NCBI GenBank assembly: GCA_018267385.1 | Contig: JAFDYN010000013.1 | Location: 95,559 to 159,558 of the forward strand | Source of the DNA: Bacteroidota bacterium | GTDB taxonomy: Bacteria > Bacteroidota > Bacteroidia > Chitinophagales > LD1 | DNA: 64,000 nt | Direction of reading: 5' to 3' | Shown here: piece by piece, positions 9,246 through 16,728 of the stretch | How positions within the stretch are numbered: the stretch's first letter is position 1 | Layout: each line of letters starts with the position of its first letter | The notes under the pieces: generated by a model | The model's input: the letters and a program-made list of their open reading frames with translations, nothing else | Told to the model about the DNA's origin: nothing | Database searches by the model: none | Position numbers and translations under genes: made by a program

Positions 9246-9661
9246 TTATCCTTAGAAGTTTTGCTTAAGAGTAAAAGTTCATATCCTGTTCCTGATTCGC
9301 TAAAGAGGGTGTCCGAGGCCTTAAGGCCAGAGGGTAAACTGTCCCGCGAAGCGAAAGAGTGGTATAGCAAAATAGTATCGTGATCTTTGATTTGCCCCGA
9401 AAGTATATCGGGACACCACAGAAACTGAGTGTAGTAATAAGCTGCCTGAGATGATTCCTCATCAGGCAGATTGGTCGCAAATGCAAGCTCTGACGCTTTT
9501 GGGTAATGCTGACGAATGTCTCGCAAAATCCTGGCCTCTTCGTCCAGACCGTCAAATGTATGATGAACATCCTGAAAGTGGGCCAGCATGAGGCGGCATA
9601 AGGCAATGAGAATCGCAACAAAGCAGATGCTTAGCAGAATATTGATGCCCCCTTTTCTCAT
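9242..9661 (-). CDS. Hypothetical membrane-anchored protein, partner of the GT-C-like gene
   Basis: 139 residues with one N-terminal membrane anchor (INILLSICFVAILIALCRLM, residues 5-24) and a periplasmic domain of about 110 residues beginning at the HHTFDGLDEEARIL region. I do not recognise the family. The soluble part resembles short domains found appended to or next to GT-C transferases, but this is impressionistic. The 4-base stop/start overlap with the downstream polytopic protein indicates a two-gene operon and a probable physical or functional partnership. Confidence 0.65.
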   Translation of the reverse strand: MRKGGINILLSICFVAILIALCRLMLAHFQDVHHTFDGLDEEARILRDIRQHYPKASELAFATNLPDEESSQAAYYYTQFLWCPDILSGQIKDHDTILLYHSFASRDSLPSGLKASDTLFSESGTGYELLLLSKTSKDK

Positions 9662-9838
9662 CTCATATTTGATATGTACTGATGGCCACGAATAATTTGC
9701 GTTTCTATGCTGTTGAAAATACTTCTTTTAGACTTATACACCCCCTCACATGTAATTGTTTATTTTTGGTGCTACTATCCCGATGAAGATGATCCGGTGC
9801 AATAATGCTTTTCAAGTTTCCCAACCCGATTTTTAATT

Positions 9839-10996
9839 ATGATTTTCCCCGGTTCTATCCGCTCTAAGCTACCTGCGGTAGGCACTACGATATTTACCGT
9901 CATGTCAGCCCTGGCGCGGGAGTATGACGCTATCAACCTGTCACAAGGTTTCCCTGATTTTAATCCTGACGCCCTGTTGCAAAACGCGGTGGACAAGGCA
10001 ATACGCAGCAACAACAATCAGTATGCTCCTATGGCCGGGCTGATGCTGCTACGCGAGCGCATCGCAGCAAAAGTAGATGCACTGTATAAAGCACCTGTAG
10101 ATCCAGATAGCGAGATCACTATCACGGCGGGCGGCACTCAGGCGCTCTTCACCGCTATCACCGCCTTGGTCAGCGAAAATGATGAGGTCATCCTCTTCTC
10201 ACCTGCATACGATAGCTATGCTCCGGCGGTGGCCCTGGCTGGTGGCAAGGCGATATACTATACCATGGAGGCACCCGACTTCGCTATCAACTGGCAGCAG
10301 GTGAAAAAGCTGATCACCACACGCACGCGCATGATAGTGATTAATACTCCGCACAATCCCTCTGCTACGGTGCTGAGTGAAAAGGATATGAAGGAGCTGG
10401 AGAAACTGACAAAGGGTACAGACATCATTATTCTGAGTGATGAGGTGTATGAGCATATCGTTTTTGACGGCAAGGCGCATCAAAGCGTATTGCGCTATCC
10501 GGGACTCGCTGAACGGAGTATAGTGGTCGGCTCCTTTGGTAAAACATACCATGCCACCGGCTGGAAGGTGGGTTACTGTATAGCCCCGAGAGAACTGACA
10601 GCAGAGTTTAGAAAAGTGCATCAATTCAATGTTTTCTCTGTGAATACGCCTATGCAGCATGCCTACGCAGAGATATTGCAGCATCAGGATCTTTATGAAA
10701 GCCTGTCTGCCTTCTATCAGGAGAAGAGAGACTTTTTCCGTAGTGCAATGAAGGGTTCCAGGTTTGAACTGCTCAATACTCAAGGAACATATTTTCAGCT
10801 AGCCTCTTATAGTAGGATAACGGATGAAAAGGATACAGAAGTGGTCAAATGGCTCACTAAAGAATTTAAAGTAGCAGCCATACCGGTCTCTGTGTTTTAT
10901 CACAAGACGCTGGACCCAAAAGTGATCCGTTTCTGCTTTGCAAAGGAAAATGAGACGCTGGAAAGAGCGGCGGAGCAACTCAGCAAGATCAGGTAG
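9839..10996 (+). CDS. PLP-dependent aminotransferase, methionine aminotransferase type (YbdL-like)
   Basis: 385-residue class I/II aminotransferase of fold type I, transferring the amino group between methionine, aromatic or similar amino acids and 2-oxo acids. The opening INLSQGFPDFNPDALL and PMAGLMLLRERIA are characteristic of the YbdL/kynurenine aminotransferase branch. INTPHNPSATVLS contains the PLP-contacting Asn, LSDEVYEHIVFDG the Asp/Tyr pair, and SFGKTYHATGWKVGY the Schiff-base Lys. The start at 9839 yields MIFPGSIRSKLPAVGTTIFT, as in homologues. It is a single gene ending in a bidirectional terminator shared with cysK. A role in methionine salvage is inferred from the family. Confidence 0.9.
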   Translation: MIFPGSIRSKLPAVGTTIFTVMSALAREYDAINLSQGFPDFNPDALLQNAVDKAIRSNNNQYAPMAGLMLLRERIAAKVDALYKAPVDPDSEITITAGGTQALFTAITALVSENDEVILFSPAYDSYAPAVALAGGKAIYYTMEAPDFAINWQQVKKLITTRTRMIVINTPHNPSATVLSEKDMKELEKLTKGTDIIILSDEVYEHIVFDGKAHQSVLRYPGLAERSIVVGSFGKTYHATGWKVGYCIAPRELTAEFRKVHQFNVFSVNTPMQHAYAEILQHQDLYESLSAFYQEKRDFFRSAMKGSRFELLNTQGTYFQLASYSRITDEKDTEVVKWLTKEFKVAAIPVSVFYHKTLDPKVIRFCFAKENETLERAAEQLSKIR

Positions 10997-11006
10997 GGGC
11001 AAGCAA

Positions 11007-11036
11007 AAAGGGGATAGTGCGACCCATCCCCCTTTG
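11007..11036. terminator. Bidirectional intrinsic terminator between the aminotransferase gene and cysK
   Basis: AAGGGGAT (11008-11015) pairs with ATCCCC(C)TT (11026-11034) with one bulged C. A T-rich tail follows on the plus strand (TTTGTATT) and TTTTTGC on the minus strand, so it can serve both convergent genes. Confidence 0.8.
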
Positions 11037-11060
11037 TATTAACAAAACCCAAATCAATTT

Positions 11061-11972
11061 TTAGAATAGCCCCTCTACACTGAGGTAGCGCTCGCCCGTA
11101 TCATAAGAGAAGGTGAGCACACGTGCGCCTTTTTCTGCTTCCTGTAGTTTCTTAGCCACAGCAGCCAAAGACGCACCTGATGAGATACCTATGAAAAGGC
11201 CTTCTTCGCGCGCAGCCCGCTGGGCATATTCAAATGCTTCTTCCTTGGTCACCTGTATCGTGCCATCCAGCAATGCGGTGTTTAGATTCTTTGGTATGAA
11301 ACCCGCGCCTATACCCTGTATAGGATGCGGGCCGGGTGCGCCACCGCTGATCACGGGAGAAGCCGTCGGCTCTACAGCGAATACTTTGAGGTTTGGAAAC
11401 TTAGCCTTGAGGACCTCGGCTACGCCGGTGATATGTCCACCTGTGCCTACGCCGGTGATCAGATAGTCCAGCCCGTCAGGAAAGTCAGCCAGTATCTCCT
11501 GTGCTGTAGTGTTCTTGTGCACTTCTACATTTGCCGGGTTCTCAAATTGCTGCGGTATCCATGAGTTAGGTGTGGCTGCCGCTATTTCATTGGCTCGCTC
11601 TATCGCGCCCTTCATTCCTTTTTCGCGAGGGGTCAGCTCCAGCTGTGCACCGTATACAGCCAGTAGCCTGCGCCTTTCCAGGCTCATGCTCTCAGGCATC
11701 ACTATGATCAGCTTATAGCCTTTGACTGCGGCAGCTATGGCCAGACCTACACCAGTATTACCAGAGGTGGGCTCTATGATGATCGTATCTGCTTTGAGTA
11801 GTCCCTTCTTCTCTGCGTCTTCTATCATAGCCAGACCGATGCGGTCCTTGATCGAGCCACCCGGATTGGCGCGCTCGAGCTTGGTGTAGACCTCATGGTC
11901 GTTGCCATAGAGCTTGTTGATACGCACATGCGGTGTGCCGCCGATGGTTTCGAGTATGTTTTGTGCCTTCAT
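11061..11972 (-). CDS. cysK: Cysteine synthase A (O-acetylserine sulfhydrylase)
   Basis: 303-residue PLP enzyme that makes L-cysteine from O-acetylserine and sulfide. The PLP lysine is Lys42 in [13 protein letters not shown]; the phosphate/substrate loop [14 protein letters not shown] follows at about 68-81; the PLP-phosphate glycine-rich loop is [14 protein letters not shown]; the C-terminal SSGAS motif is also present. The length is typical of CysK. It sits 31 bases after cysE, its substrate-producing partner, and shares the cysE transcript. It is therefore expected to be under the cysteine leader attenuator described at 12831-12970. The C-terminus ends YLSVEGLF, close to standard. Confidence 0.95.
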   Translation of the reverse strand: MKAQNILETIGGTPHVRINKLYGNDHEVYTKLERANPGGSIKDRIGLAMIEDAEKKGLLKADTIIIEPTSGNTGVGLAIAAAVKGYKLIIVMPESMSLERRRLLAVYGAQLELTPREKGMKGAIERANEIAAATPNSWIPQQFENPANVEVHKNTTAQEILADFPDGLDYLITGVGTGGHITGVAEVLKAKFPNLKVFAVEPTASPVISGGAPGPHPIQGIGAGFIPKNLNTALLDGTIQVTKEEAFEYAQRAAREEGLFIGISSGASLAAVAKKLQEAEKGARVLTFSYDTGERYLSVEGLF

Positions 11973-12003
11973 GTTTTATTTTGTTTGAATATTTACTAAT
12001 AGG

Positions 12004-12813
12004 TCAGATCACAAATTCTATGACATTTTTCATCTCAGAGCGGTCACGGATTTTGACCTCGCTTTTCTGATAAACGACAGACAGAGGCGGTACACTCTCT
12101 GTGAGCCAGACATTGCCCCCTATCACAGAGTCATGGCCGATCACGGTTTTCCCGCCAAGAATGGTGCTCCCCGAGTAGATGATCACATTGTCCTGTATGA
12201 TAGGATGGCGCTGGCCTTGCACACCGCCCTTCTCTACAGTGAGCGCCCCGAGCGTGACGCCTTGGTATATCTTGACATTGTCGCCTATCACAGCGGTTTC
12301 GCCTATCACGACACCTGTACCGTGGTCTATGAAGAACGACTCGCCGATCTGGGCTCCGGGATGAATGTCAATGCCGGTTTTGCTGTGCGCATACTCTGTG
12401 AGGATACGCGGCAGTATCGCTACCCCCTCGCTATAGAGGATATGCGCCAGCCGCTGTACAGCTATGGCATAAAAGCCTGGATATGCTATTACGATCTCCT
12501 CCAGAGAGTTGGCTGCGGGATCAAAGGTGAGGATAGCCTCTGCATCTTTGATCAGGACATCAAAAACAACTGGTAGCTTGTCAAAAAATATCGAGGCGAT
12601 AGCCGGGTCGGCATTACTTGCCTCTATGAGCGCTTCCAGCTTTGCCCGGAGCTGTGGCTGCCGCTGAGCCAGCAGGTCTACCGTGAGCTCGCCTCCCCAC
12701 CGTACCGGGAATAGAAAGTTTACGATCTCATCTGCAAAGCTATGTGCATGGATCATCTGGGCATAGCCGTTGGGGAAGCGGCGTTGGAATGAACGTATTT
12801 TCTCTAAAAGCAT
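12004..12813 (-). CDS. cysE: Serine O-acetyltransferase
   Basis: 269-residue acetyltransferase converting serine and acetyl-CoA to O-acetylserine, the committed step of cysteine synthesis. The N-terminal helical domain (about 1-125) is the divergent, EpsC-like form seen in Bacteroidota. The C-terminal left-handed beta-helix is built of hexapeptide repeats (IDIHPGAQIGESFFIDHGTG, VVIGETAVIGDNVKIYQGVT). The catalytic His lies in IDHGTG, and GGQRHP-type residues (GVQGQRHPIIQDN) are conserved. The long N-terminus starts MLLEKIRSFQRRF directly after the attenuator terminator, with about 18 bases between the terminator U-run and the ATG. First gene of the cysE-cysK operon. Confidence 0.93.
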   Translation of the reverse strand: MLLEKIRSFQRRFPNGYAQMIHAHSFADEIVNFLFPVRWGGELTVDLLAQRQPQLRAKLEALIEASNADPAIASIFFDKLPVVFDVLIKDAEAILTFDPAANSLEEIVIAYPGFYAIAVQRLAHILYSEGVAILPRILTEYAHSKTGIDIHPGAQIGESFFIDHGTGVVIGETAVIGDNVKIYQGVTLGALTVEKGGVQGQRHPIIQDNVIIYSGSTILGGKTVIGHDSVIGGNVWLTESVPPLSVVYQKSEVKIRDRSEMKNVIEFVI

Positions 12814-12836
12814 AAAAGCCTGTTTTGGTCAAATAA

Positions 12837-12866
12837 AAAGCCCTTCAGTGTGGACTGAAGGGCTTT
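12837..12866 (-). terminator. Attenuator terminator hairpin upstream of cysE
   Basis: AAAGCCCTTCAG, six-base loop TCCACA, CTGAAGGGCTTT: a perfect 12-bp stem followed by TTATTT on the minus strand. It stands between the leader ORF and the cysE start, so it controls read-through into cysE-cysK. Confidence 0.88.
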
Positions 12867-12892
12867 GATATTGTTTAATAAATTGAATGCTA

Positions 12893-12970
12893 TCAATAAT
12901 GAACATATCCCTCCAGCTCCGCCAGTGCAGTACAACAACAGATCCACGCATGGATTTGGATAAGCATCAT
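12893..12970 (-). CDS. Cys-Cys-Cys leader peptide of the cysE-cysK operon
   Basis: Unannotated 25-codon ORF on the minus strand: it begins MMLIQIHAWI, continues with three successive TGT cysteine codons at 12940-12932, then TALAEL and ends EGYVHY with TGA at 12895-12893. Two tandem ATGs (12970 and 12967) are possible starts. The -7 promoter element ends at 12975, only 4-7 bases before them, so translation is probably leaderless. The peptide itself is unlikely to have a function; ribosome pausing at the Cys codons when Cys-tRNA is scarce is the expected signal. A different overlapping frame open through the terminator (12804-12986) is not the gene. Confidence 0.78.
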   Translation of the reverse strand: MMLIQIHAWICCCTALAELEGYVHY

Positions 12971-12974
12971 ATAA

Positions 12975-13006
12975 CGAATATAACAAGAGGCAAACAAAAA
13001 GTCAAG
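12975..13006 (-). promoter_or_regulatory. Promoter of the cysteine leader and cysE-cysK
   Basis: Minus strand CTTG (13006-13003, within ACTTGAC), a 20-base spacer and TATATTCG (12982-12975), one base from the Bacteroidota -7 consensus TAnnTTTG. The predicted start of transcription coincides with the leader ATG doublet at 12970-12965. Confidence 0.65.
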
Positions 13007-13058
13007 TCTCTGCCCAAATATGTTTCAGACATATTTTTTATTTACATAAATCATCAAC

Positions 13059-13451
13059 TTACGGATTTGGCGCATAGATCATAGTAAAGTATTCCTCGCC
13101 AAAAAGTCGCAGGAAGCGCATCCTTACGTGGTCTTCTACCGTCTGGGTACACTCTACCAGTCGGCTCACTGAGTTGACATATATATTGATGACGGTGTTT
13201 TTGACGGTGGCAGAGCCATCGCATAGTAGCTCGTAGGCGGTCTCAAAACACGCCATCGCCTCATCTACGTCGTGGTCTTGTATGGCCTCTCGTGTATAGT
13301 CTGCAAAGCAGGCTATGGCCCTGCACAGGCTGGAGTCATCTTTCAGCATAGAGAGGTCTATGGCCATTCTCGGGATCTCAGAGGTGATCACTTCGCGTAC
13401 CTGGGAGTCATTTATCATAATCCTGATTTTTGAGATGGTAAAATCAAACAT
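13059..13451 (-). CDS. DUF7674-like small cytosolic protein
   Basis: 130-residue alpha-helical protein without signal or membrane segment. The arrangement INDSQVREVITSEIPRMAID, CFADYTREAIQDHDVDEAMA, CFETAYELLCDGSATVKNTV and YVNSVSRLVE resembles the DUF7674 family, whose function is unknown. Twelve residues into the frame an ATG at 13418 (MINDSQVREV) fits the family start better than the ATG at 13451. It lies upstream of the cysteine leader with its own reading direction the same, but the cys promoter separates them; read-through transcription would meet the attenuator terminator. Confidence 0.65.
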   Translation of the reverse strand: MFDFTISKIRIMINDSQVREVITSEIPRMAIDLSMLKDDSSLCRAIACFADYTREAIQDHDVDEAMACFETAYELLCDGSATVKNTVINIYVNSVSRLVECTQTVEDHVRMRFLRLFGEEYFTMIYAPNP

Positions 13452-13688
13452 GGTGCCGTTTCCGGTACATAAACGCTAAAGGACTTCAAAACAGTGCCTT
13501 GTTTACCGCGCAAAATGATTATTTGGCAGAAAAGGCCTGGCACCCGCATCAGTGCTTGGTTTGAGTGTGTTTTATGCTAAAAAACTGATTGTCAATAACA
13601 TTTATTAAGCTAAAATTTTAACAAATGCAGTGTTTAACAATGCGTTTGGTACAGGTTTGGGAATCACCATGCTATAATCATCCAAACA

Positions 13689-15086
13689 ATGAAAAAGCTT
13701 ATTTCGATAGTATCCATCGCGGTGTCTGCTTTGACATCTGCATACGCTCAGAGCGACGAAGTATATTATAGCAACAACAATGATGCGTATGCATATAGCA
13801 GCTACAACAATGACTACAACAATGACTACAACAATGATCCATATGGTCAGTCATATCAGGATTATGACCAGAACTATCAGACATTCTATGATGAAATGGC
13901 ACCTTATGGTCGCTGGATCTATGATGGTCGCTATGGCCGCGTATGGCTCCCTGCTGTGGCCGCAGGGTTCTCGCCGTACCTGACCAATGGCCACTGGGTA
14001 TACACCGACTATGGCTGGACCTGGGTGTCTGACTATAGCTGGGGTTGGGCGGCCTTCCACTATGGCCGCTGGTACCAGGATGACCGGTACGGCTGGATGT
14101 GGGTACCCGGCAGTGAGTGGGCTCCGGCATGGGTCATGTGGGGTAGCTATAGCAATAACTACTGCTGGGCACCTATCGCACCGGGATATGGTTTCAACTC
14201 ATATTCTTACTACAGGCCTGCTGCCCGTTATTGGAACTTTGTAGGATGTGATCATATCAATCAGCCATATGTGTCAAACTACGTGGTGAACCATAATGTC
14301 AATGTCACAAACGTGACAGTGAATAATATCACGGTGATCAACAACTATAATACCTACAACAACGGTCGCTACTCTGCAGGTCCGCGGGTGAACGATGTAG
14401 AACGTGCTATTGGTCACCGGATAGCATCAGTGAGCATATCTGCCTCTGCAAGGCCAGGAATATCGCGCGTAGATGGCAATCAGATACAAATGTACAGACC
14501 TACCATTAGCAGGCAGGCTACATCAAGCAATATCCAACGCGAGCATATGGACATAAACAGGAATAATATGCAACGTGCGGACAATAACACACTGCAGAGA
14601 GGCGCTATGAATCAAATGCAGCGCAGTGATATGAGGACTAATGTGCAGCCAGAGCGCCCTCAGATGAATACATCTCAGAGGGTTGACATGCAAAGGCCTG
14701 CTCAAAGCAACATGGAGCAAAGAGGCGGCTTCAGCCAGATGCAGCGCAACGAAGTAAGGACTGCTACGCAACCTGAAAGGATCCCAATGAATCAGCCTCA
14801 AAGGAATGAAGTACAAAGGCCTATACAAAGCTATTCTTCATTCTCTCAGCCGGCTCGCCAGAACTTTGAGCAACGTCCCGCTATGCAGGTGTCCAGAGAG
14901 AGCGCAATGCCTCAGCGTTCAATTTCTCAGCCCGAGAGGCAATCTTTCTCTCAGCCCGCACAGAGGCAGCAGGAGCGTAGCTTCACTCAGGTAGAGCGCC
15001 CCACACAGCAGATGTCACGTCAGGCACCAGAGATGTCCAGAGCTTCATTCAGCCAGGCCGGTAGTGGCAGGATGAGCAGAAGATAA
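13689..15086 (+). CDS. DUF6600-type exported protein with Tyr/Trp-rich repeats and Met/Gln/Arg-rich tail
   Basis: 465 residues. A signal peptide (MKKLISIVSIAVSALTSAYA) is followed by an Asn/Tyr-rich linker, then a Trp/Tyr-rich block at about 60-185 (APYGRWIYDGRYGRVWLP, NGHWVYTDYGWTWVSDY, YGRWYQDDRYGWMWVPGSEW) of the DUF6600 type, with successive YGxW/GWxW units of roughly 20 residues. After a Val/Asn-rich strand region the C-terminal 190 residues are low-complexity, rich in Met, Gln, Arg and Pro, with an imperfect duplication of about 46 residues (QMQRSDMRTNVQPER versus QMQRNEVRTATQPER). It is probably periplasmic or outer-membrane associated. Function unknown. A strong terminator follows. 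Confidence 0.75.
   Translation: MKKLISIVSIAVSALTSAYAQSDEVYYSNNNDAYAYSSYNNDYNNDYNNDPYGQSYQDYDQNYQTFYDEMAPYGRWIYDGRYGRVWLPAVAAGFSPYLTNGHWVYTDYGWTWVSDYSWGWAAFHYGRWYQDDRYGWMWVPGSEWAPAWVMWGSYSNNYCWAPIAPGYGFNSYSYYRPAARYWNFVGCDHINQPYVSNYVVNHNVNVTNVTVNNITVINNYNTYNNGRYSAGPRVNDVERAIGHRIASVSISASARPGISRVDGNQIQMYRPTISRQATSSNIQREHMDINRNNMQRADNNTLQRGAMNQMQRSDMRTNVQPERPQMNTSQRVDMQRPAQSNMEQRGGFSQMQRNEVRTATQPERIPMNQPQRNEVQRPIQSYSSFSQPARQNFEQRPAMQVSRESAMPQRSISQPERQSFSQPAQRQQERSFTQVERPTQQMSRQAPEMSRASFSQAGSGRMSRR
13803..13838 (+). repeat. 12-bp tandem repeat, three copies, in frame
   Basis: TACAACAATGAC is repeated three times head to tail (last copy ending in T), encoding YNND units in the linker of the DUF6600-type protein. 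Copy changes would keep the reading frame. Confidence 0.85.
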
Positions 15087-15112
15087 GCATCCACTTATAG
15101 TTTTTATAAAGC

Positions 15113-15138
15113 AAAAGGCGACCCGTAAGTCGCCTTTT
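15113..15138. terminator. Bidirectional terminator between the DUF6600-type gene and the FKBP gene
   Basis: AAAAGGCGAC (15113-15122) pairs perfectly with GTCGCCTTTT (15129-15138) across a 6-base loop, followed by GTATTTT on the plus strand. It lies between two convergent genes. Confidence 0.88.
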
Positions 15139-15159
15139 GTATTTTCTGTTGTTGCAGTT

Positions 15160-15666
15160 TTAGTGATGAGAGTGGTCACCGTGAGCGTGTATGTGTCCAT
15201 GCTCGATCTCGGTCTTATGAGCTTCACGTACGTCCTTCAGCTCACCAGAGAAGTACAGGGTCTTGCCTGCAAACGGGTGATTGAGGTCTATGGTCACATC
15301 CTCATCGCCGATATCTGTGATACGGCCCTGGAATGGATTGCCATACTGGTCTTGCAGCGGTATCAGGTTGCCTACTTCTATCAGGTGTGAGGCATCCTCG
15401 CCCTCAAACTGGAAATCACCTTTATTCATCTTAATCACTGCCTCTGGATCAAACTCACCATAGCCCTCCTCAGGAGTGAGTACAAAGCTAAATTGATTGC
15501 CCGGGATCAGGCCCTCGAGGTTTTGCTCAAATTTGTCCAGCACATTGCCATAGCCAAAGAGAAACTGGAAAGGCGAATCAGCAGTAGCCTCATCCATGAT
15601 CTGTCCATTAGGTTCATTGCGCAGCTGATAGGTCAGCGATACAACGGTATTTTTTGTTGCTTTCAT
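15160..15666 (-). CDS. slyD: SlyD-like FKBP peptidyl-prolyl isomerase
   Basis: 168-residue cytosolic FKBP-type prolyl isomerase and chaperone. It starts with the FKBP half (TYQLRNEPNGQIMDEA, PFQFLFGYGNVLDKFEQNL, EGLIPGNQFSFVLTPEEGYG), followed by the insert-in-flap domain at about 75-130 (DVTIDLNHPFAGKTLYFSGE is the return to FKBP). The C-terminus is histidine-rich (HGHIHAHGDHSHH), as in metal-binding SlyD proteins involved in nickel handling. Whether this protein supplies nickel is unknown, since no nickel enzyme is in the window. A TACTTTTG -7 element lies 74 bases upstream of the ATG. Confidence 0.9.
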   Translation of the reverse strand: MKATKNTVVSLTYQLRNEPNGQIMDEATADSPFQFLFGYGNVLDKFEQNLEGLIPGNQFSFVLTPEEGYGEFDPEAVIKMNKGDFQFEGEDASHLIEVGNLIPLQDQYGNPFQGRITDIGDEDVTIDLNHPFAGKTLYFSGELKDVREAHKTEIEHGHIHAHGDHSHH

Positions 15667-15739
15667 TATAAAATCTAAAGTGAAGAAAATAGCGGAAGTG
15701 AAACAAAGAGATTAGTCAGCGCCTCATTTCTAGCGGGTA

Positions 15740-15747
15740 CAAAAGTA
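15740..15747 (-). promoter_or_regulatory. -7 element upstream of the SlyD-like gene
   Basis: TACTTTTG on the minus strand matches TAnnTTTG exactly, 73 bases before the start codon at 15666; no matching -33 box seen. Confidence 0.4.
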
Positions 15748-15811
15748 CGAATATTTATCCAATGCCGTGGCGGCTCAATGTTAAGCTTGTGACTTACTGA
15801 TTACTTTTGTA

Positions 15812-16603
15812 TCAGGGCAGGTCATTTACCTCGTCGAAATTAAAGTATGGATTGTCAAACTTGAGATCTTTGTAGTACACAAGTGACCATTTGCCATCAT
15901 TGTATTCCAGAGCTGTCATGTTTTCTACCCAGTCGCCGGAGTTCATATAGATCACAGTGCCGTTATCGGTGGCTATCTCCTTGATGACGGGCAAGTGGAT
16001 GTGACCATTCAGCACATAGTCATAGCCCTCGTCTATTGCGATCTCTGCCGCCGCCATTTCGTAGTTGTTGATCTGTTTGATCCCTCGCTTGGTCGCGTCT
16101 TTGATGGCCTTGGTAAAGTTGATATTGTCTGCCCCCCATAGGGCGCGCAGCACATTGACAAACTTATTGATCAGGATCAGGAGTTCGTAGCCCGTATTAC
16201 CCAGCTTGGCTAGCCAGCGGGATCCGCGCATGGTCACATCAAAGATATCTCCGTGAAAGATCCAGTGCCGCTTGCCATCCAGGTCGAGTATCAGTTTGTC
16301 CTCCAGCTCCAGGTTACCCAGCTGCATACCACTATAGCGGCGCAGAAGCTCATCATGATTGCCCGTCAGGTAGTAGACCTGCACCCCAGAGCTGATAAAC
16401 TTGAAAACGCGCTGTAAAACCTTCGAGTGAGACTTGGGAAAGTAATAGGAGCGAAACTGCCAGATGTCTATGAAGTCCCCATTGATCACGAGAATCTCCG
16501 GCTCTATGGATTTGAGATAGCGGTTCAGTTCTTTGGCCTTGCAGCCGAGAAAACCCAGATGCACATCAGAGATCACACAGACTTTGACCGGGCGCTTGCT
16601 CAT
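15812..16603 (-). CDS. UDP-2,3-diacylglucosamine diphosphatase-like calcineurin phosphoesterase
   Basis: 263-residue metallophosphoesterase. The five metal-site blocks are visible: SDVHLG (13-18), NGDFIDIW, TGNHDELL, HGDIFD and NGHIHLP. This set with the WIFHGDIFD block is typical of LpxH/LpxH2-type enzymes that cleave UDP-2,3-diacylglucosamine to lipid X in lipid A synthesis at the inner-membrane surface. Bacteroidota commonly carry a homologue of this length. I therefore infer a lipid A role; a different UDP-sugar or nucleotide substrate is possible. A perfect consensus promoter ends five bases before the ATG, so the mRNA is probably leaderless. Confidence 0.8.
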   Translation of the reverse strand: MSKRPVKVCVISDVHLGFLGCKAKELNRYLKSIEPEILVINGDFIDIWQFRSYYFPKSHSKVLQRVFKFISSGVQVYYLTGNHDELLRRYSGMQLGNLELEDKLILDLDGKRHWIFHGDIFDVTMRGSRWLAKLGNTGYELLILINKFVNVLRALWGADNINFTKAIKDATKRGIKQINNYEMAAAEIAIDEGYDYVLNGHIHLPVIKEIATDNGTVIYMNSGDWVENMTALEYNDGKWSLVYYKDLKFDNPYFNFDEVNDLP

Positions 16604-16608
16604 ATTCT

Positions 16609-16639
16609 CAAAGATATACGAGATACGGCAAGAAACAAA
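16609..16639 (-). promoter_or_regulatory. Consensus Bacteroidota promoter directly abutting the LpxH-like gene
   Basis: TTTG (16639-16636), exactly 19 bases, TATCTTTG (16616-16609): a full match to TTTG-N19-TAnnTTTG. The ATG is at 16603, five bases on, leaving essentially no 5' untranslated region. Confidence 0.75.
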
Positions 16640-16728
16640 CCCGACAGCAACAAGCTAAAGTAACCACCATCATTTTTCGTAAATTGGCTTAACTCCTTAT
16701 TTTCACCCCACAAATAATAATCAATACT

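Larger units (their letters stand above)
12831..12970 (-). promoter_or_regulatory. Cysteine-responsive transcription attenuator of cysE-cysK
   Basis: The leader RNA reads from about 12970 down to 12831 and contains four mutually exclusive segments. Segment 1 (UAUCC 12962-12958 and UCCA 12954-12951) can pair with segment 2 (GGAUA 12910-12906 and UGGA 12915-12912). Segment 2 (CUGGAGGG 12916-12909) pairs with segment 3 (CCCUUCAG 12862-12855), eight pairs with one G-U, as an antiterminator. Segment 3 (12866-12855) pairs perfectly with segment 4 (12848-12837), a 12-bp stem followed by a U-rich run. The Cys codons (12940-12932) lie so that a stalled ribosome covers segment 1 and frees segment 2, while a ribosome at the stop codon covers segment 2. 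This is classical trp-type logic, inferred from sequence only. Confidence 0.8.

Noticed and set aside
12804..12986. A 60-codon minus-strand ORF covering the attenuator
   Set aside because: It runs straight through the 12-bp terminator stem and is out of frame with the leader ORF. The leader, promoter and stems explain the region better.
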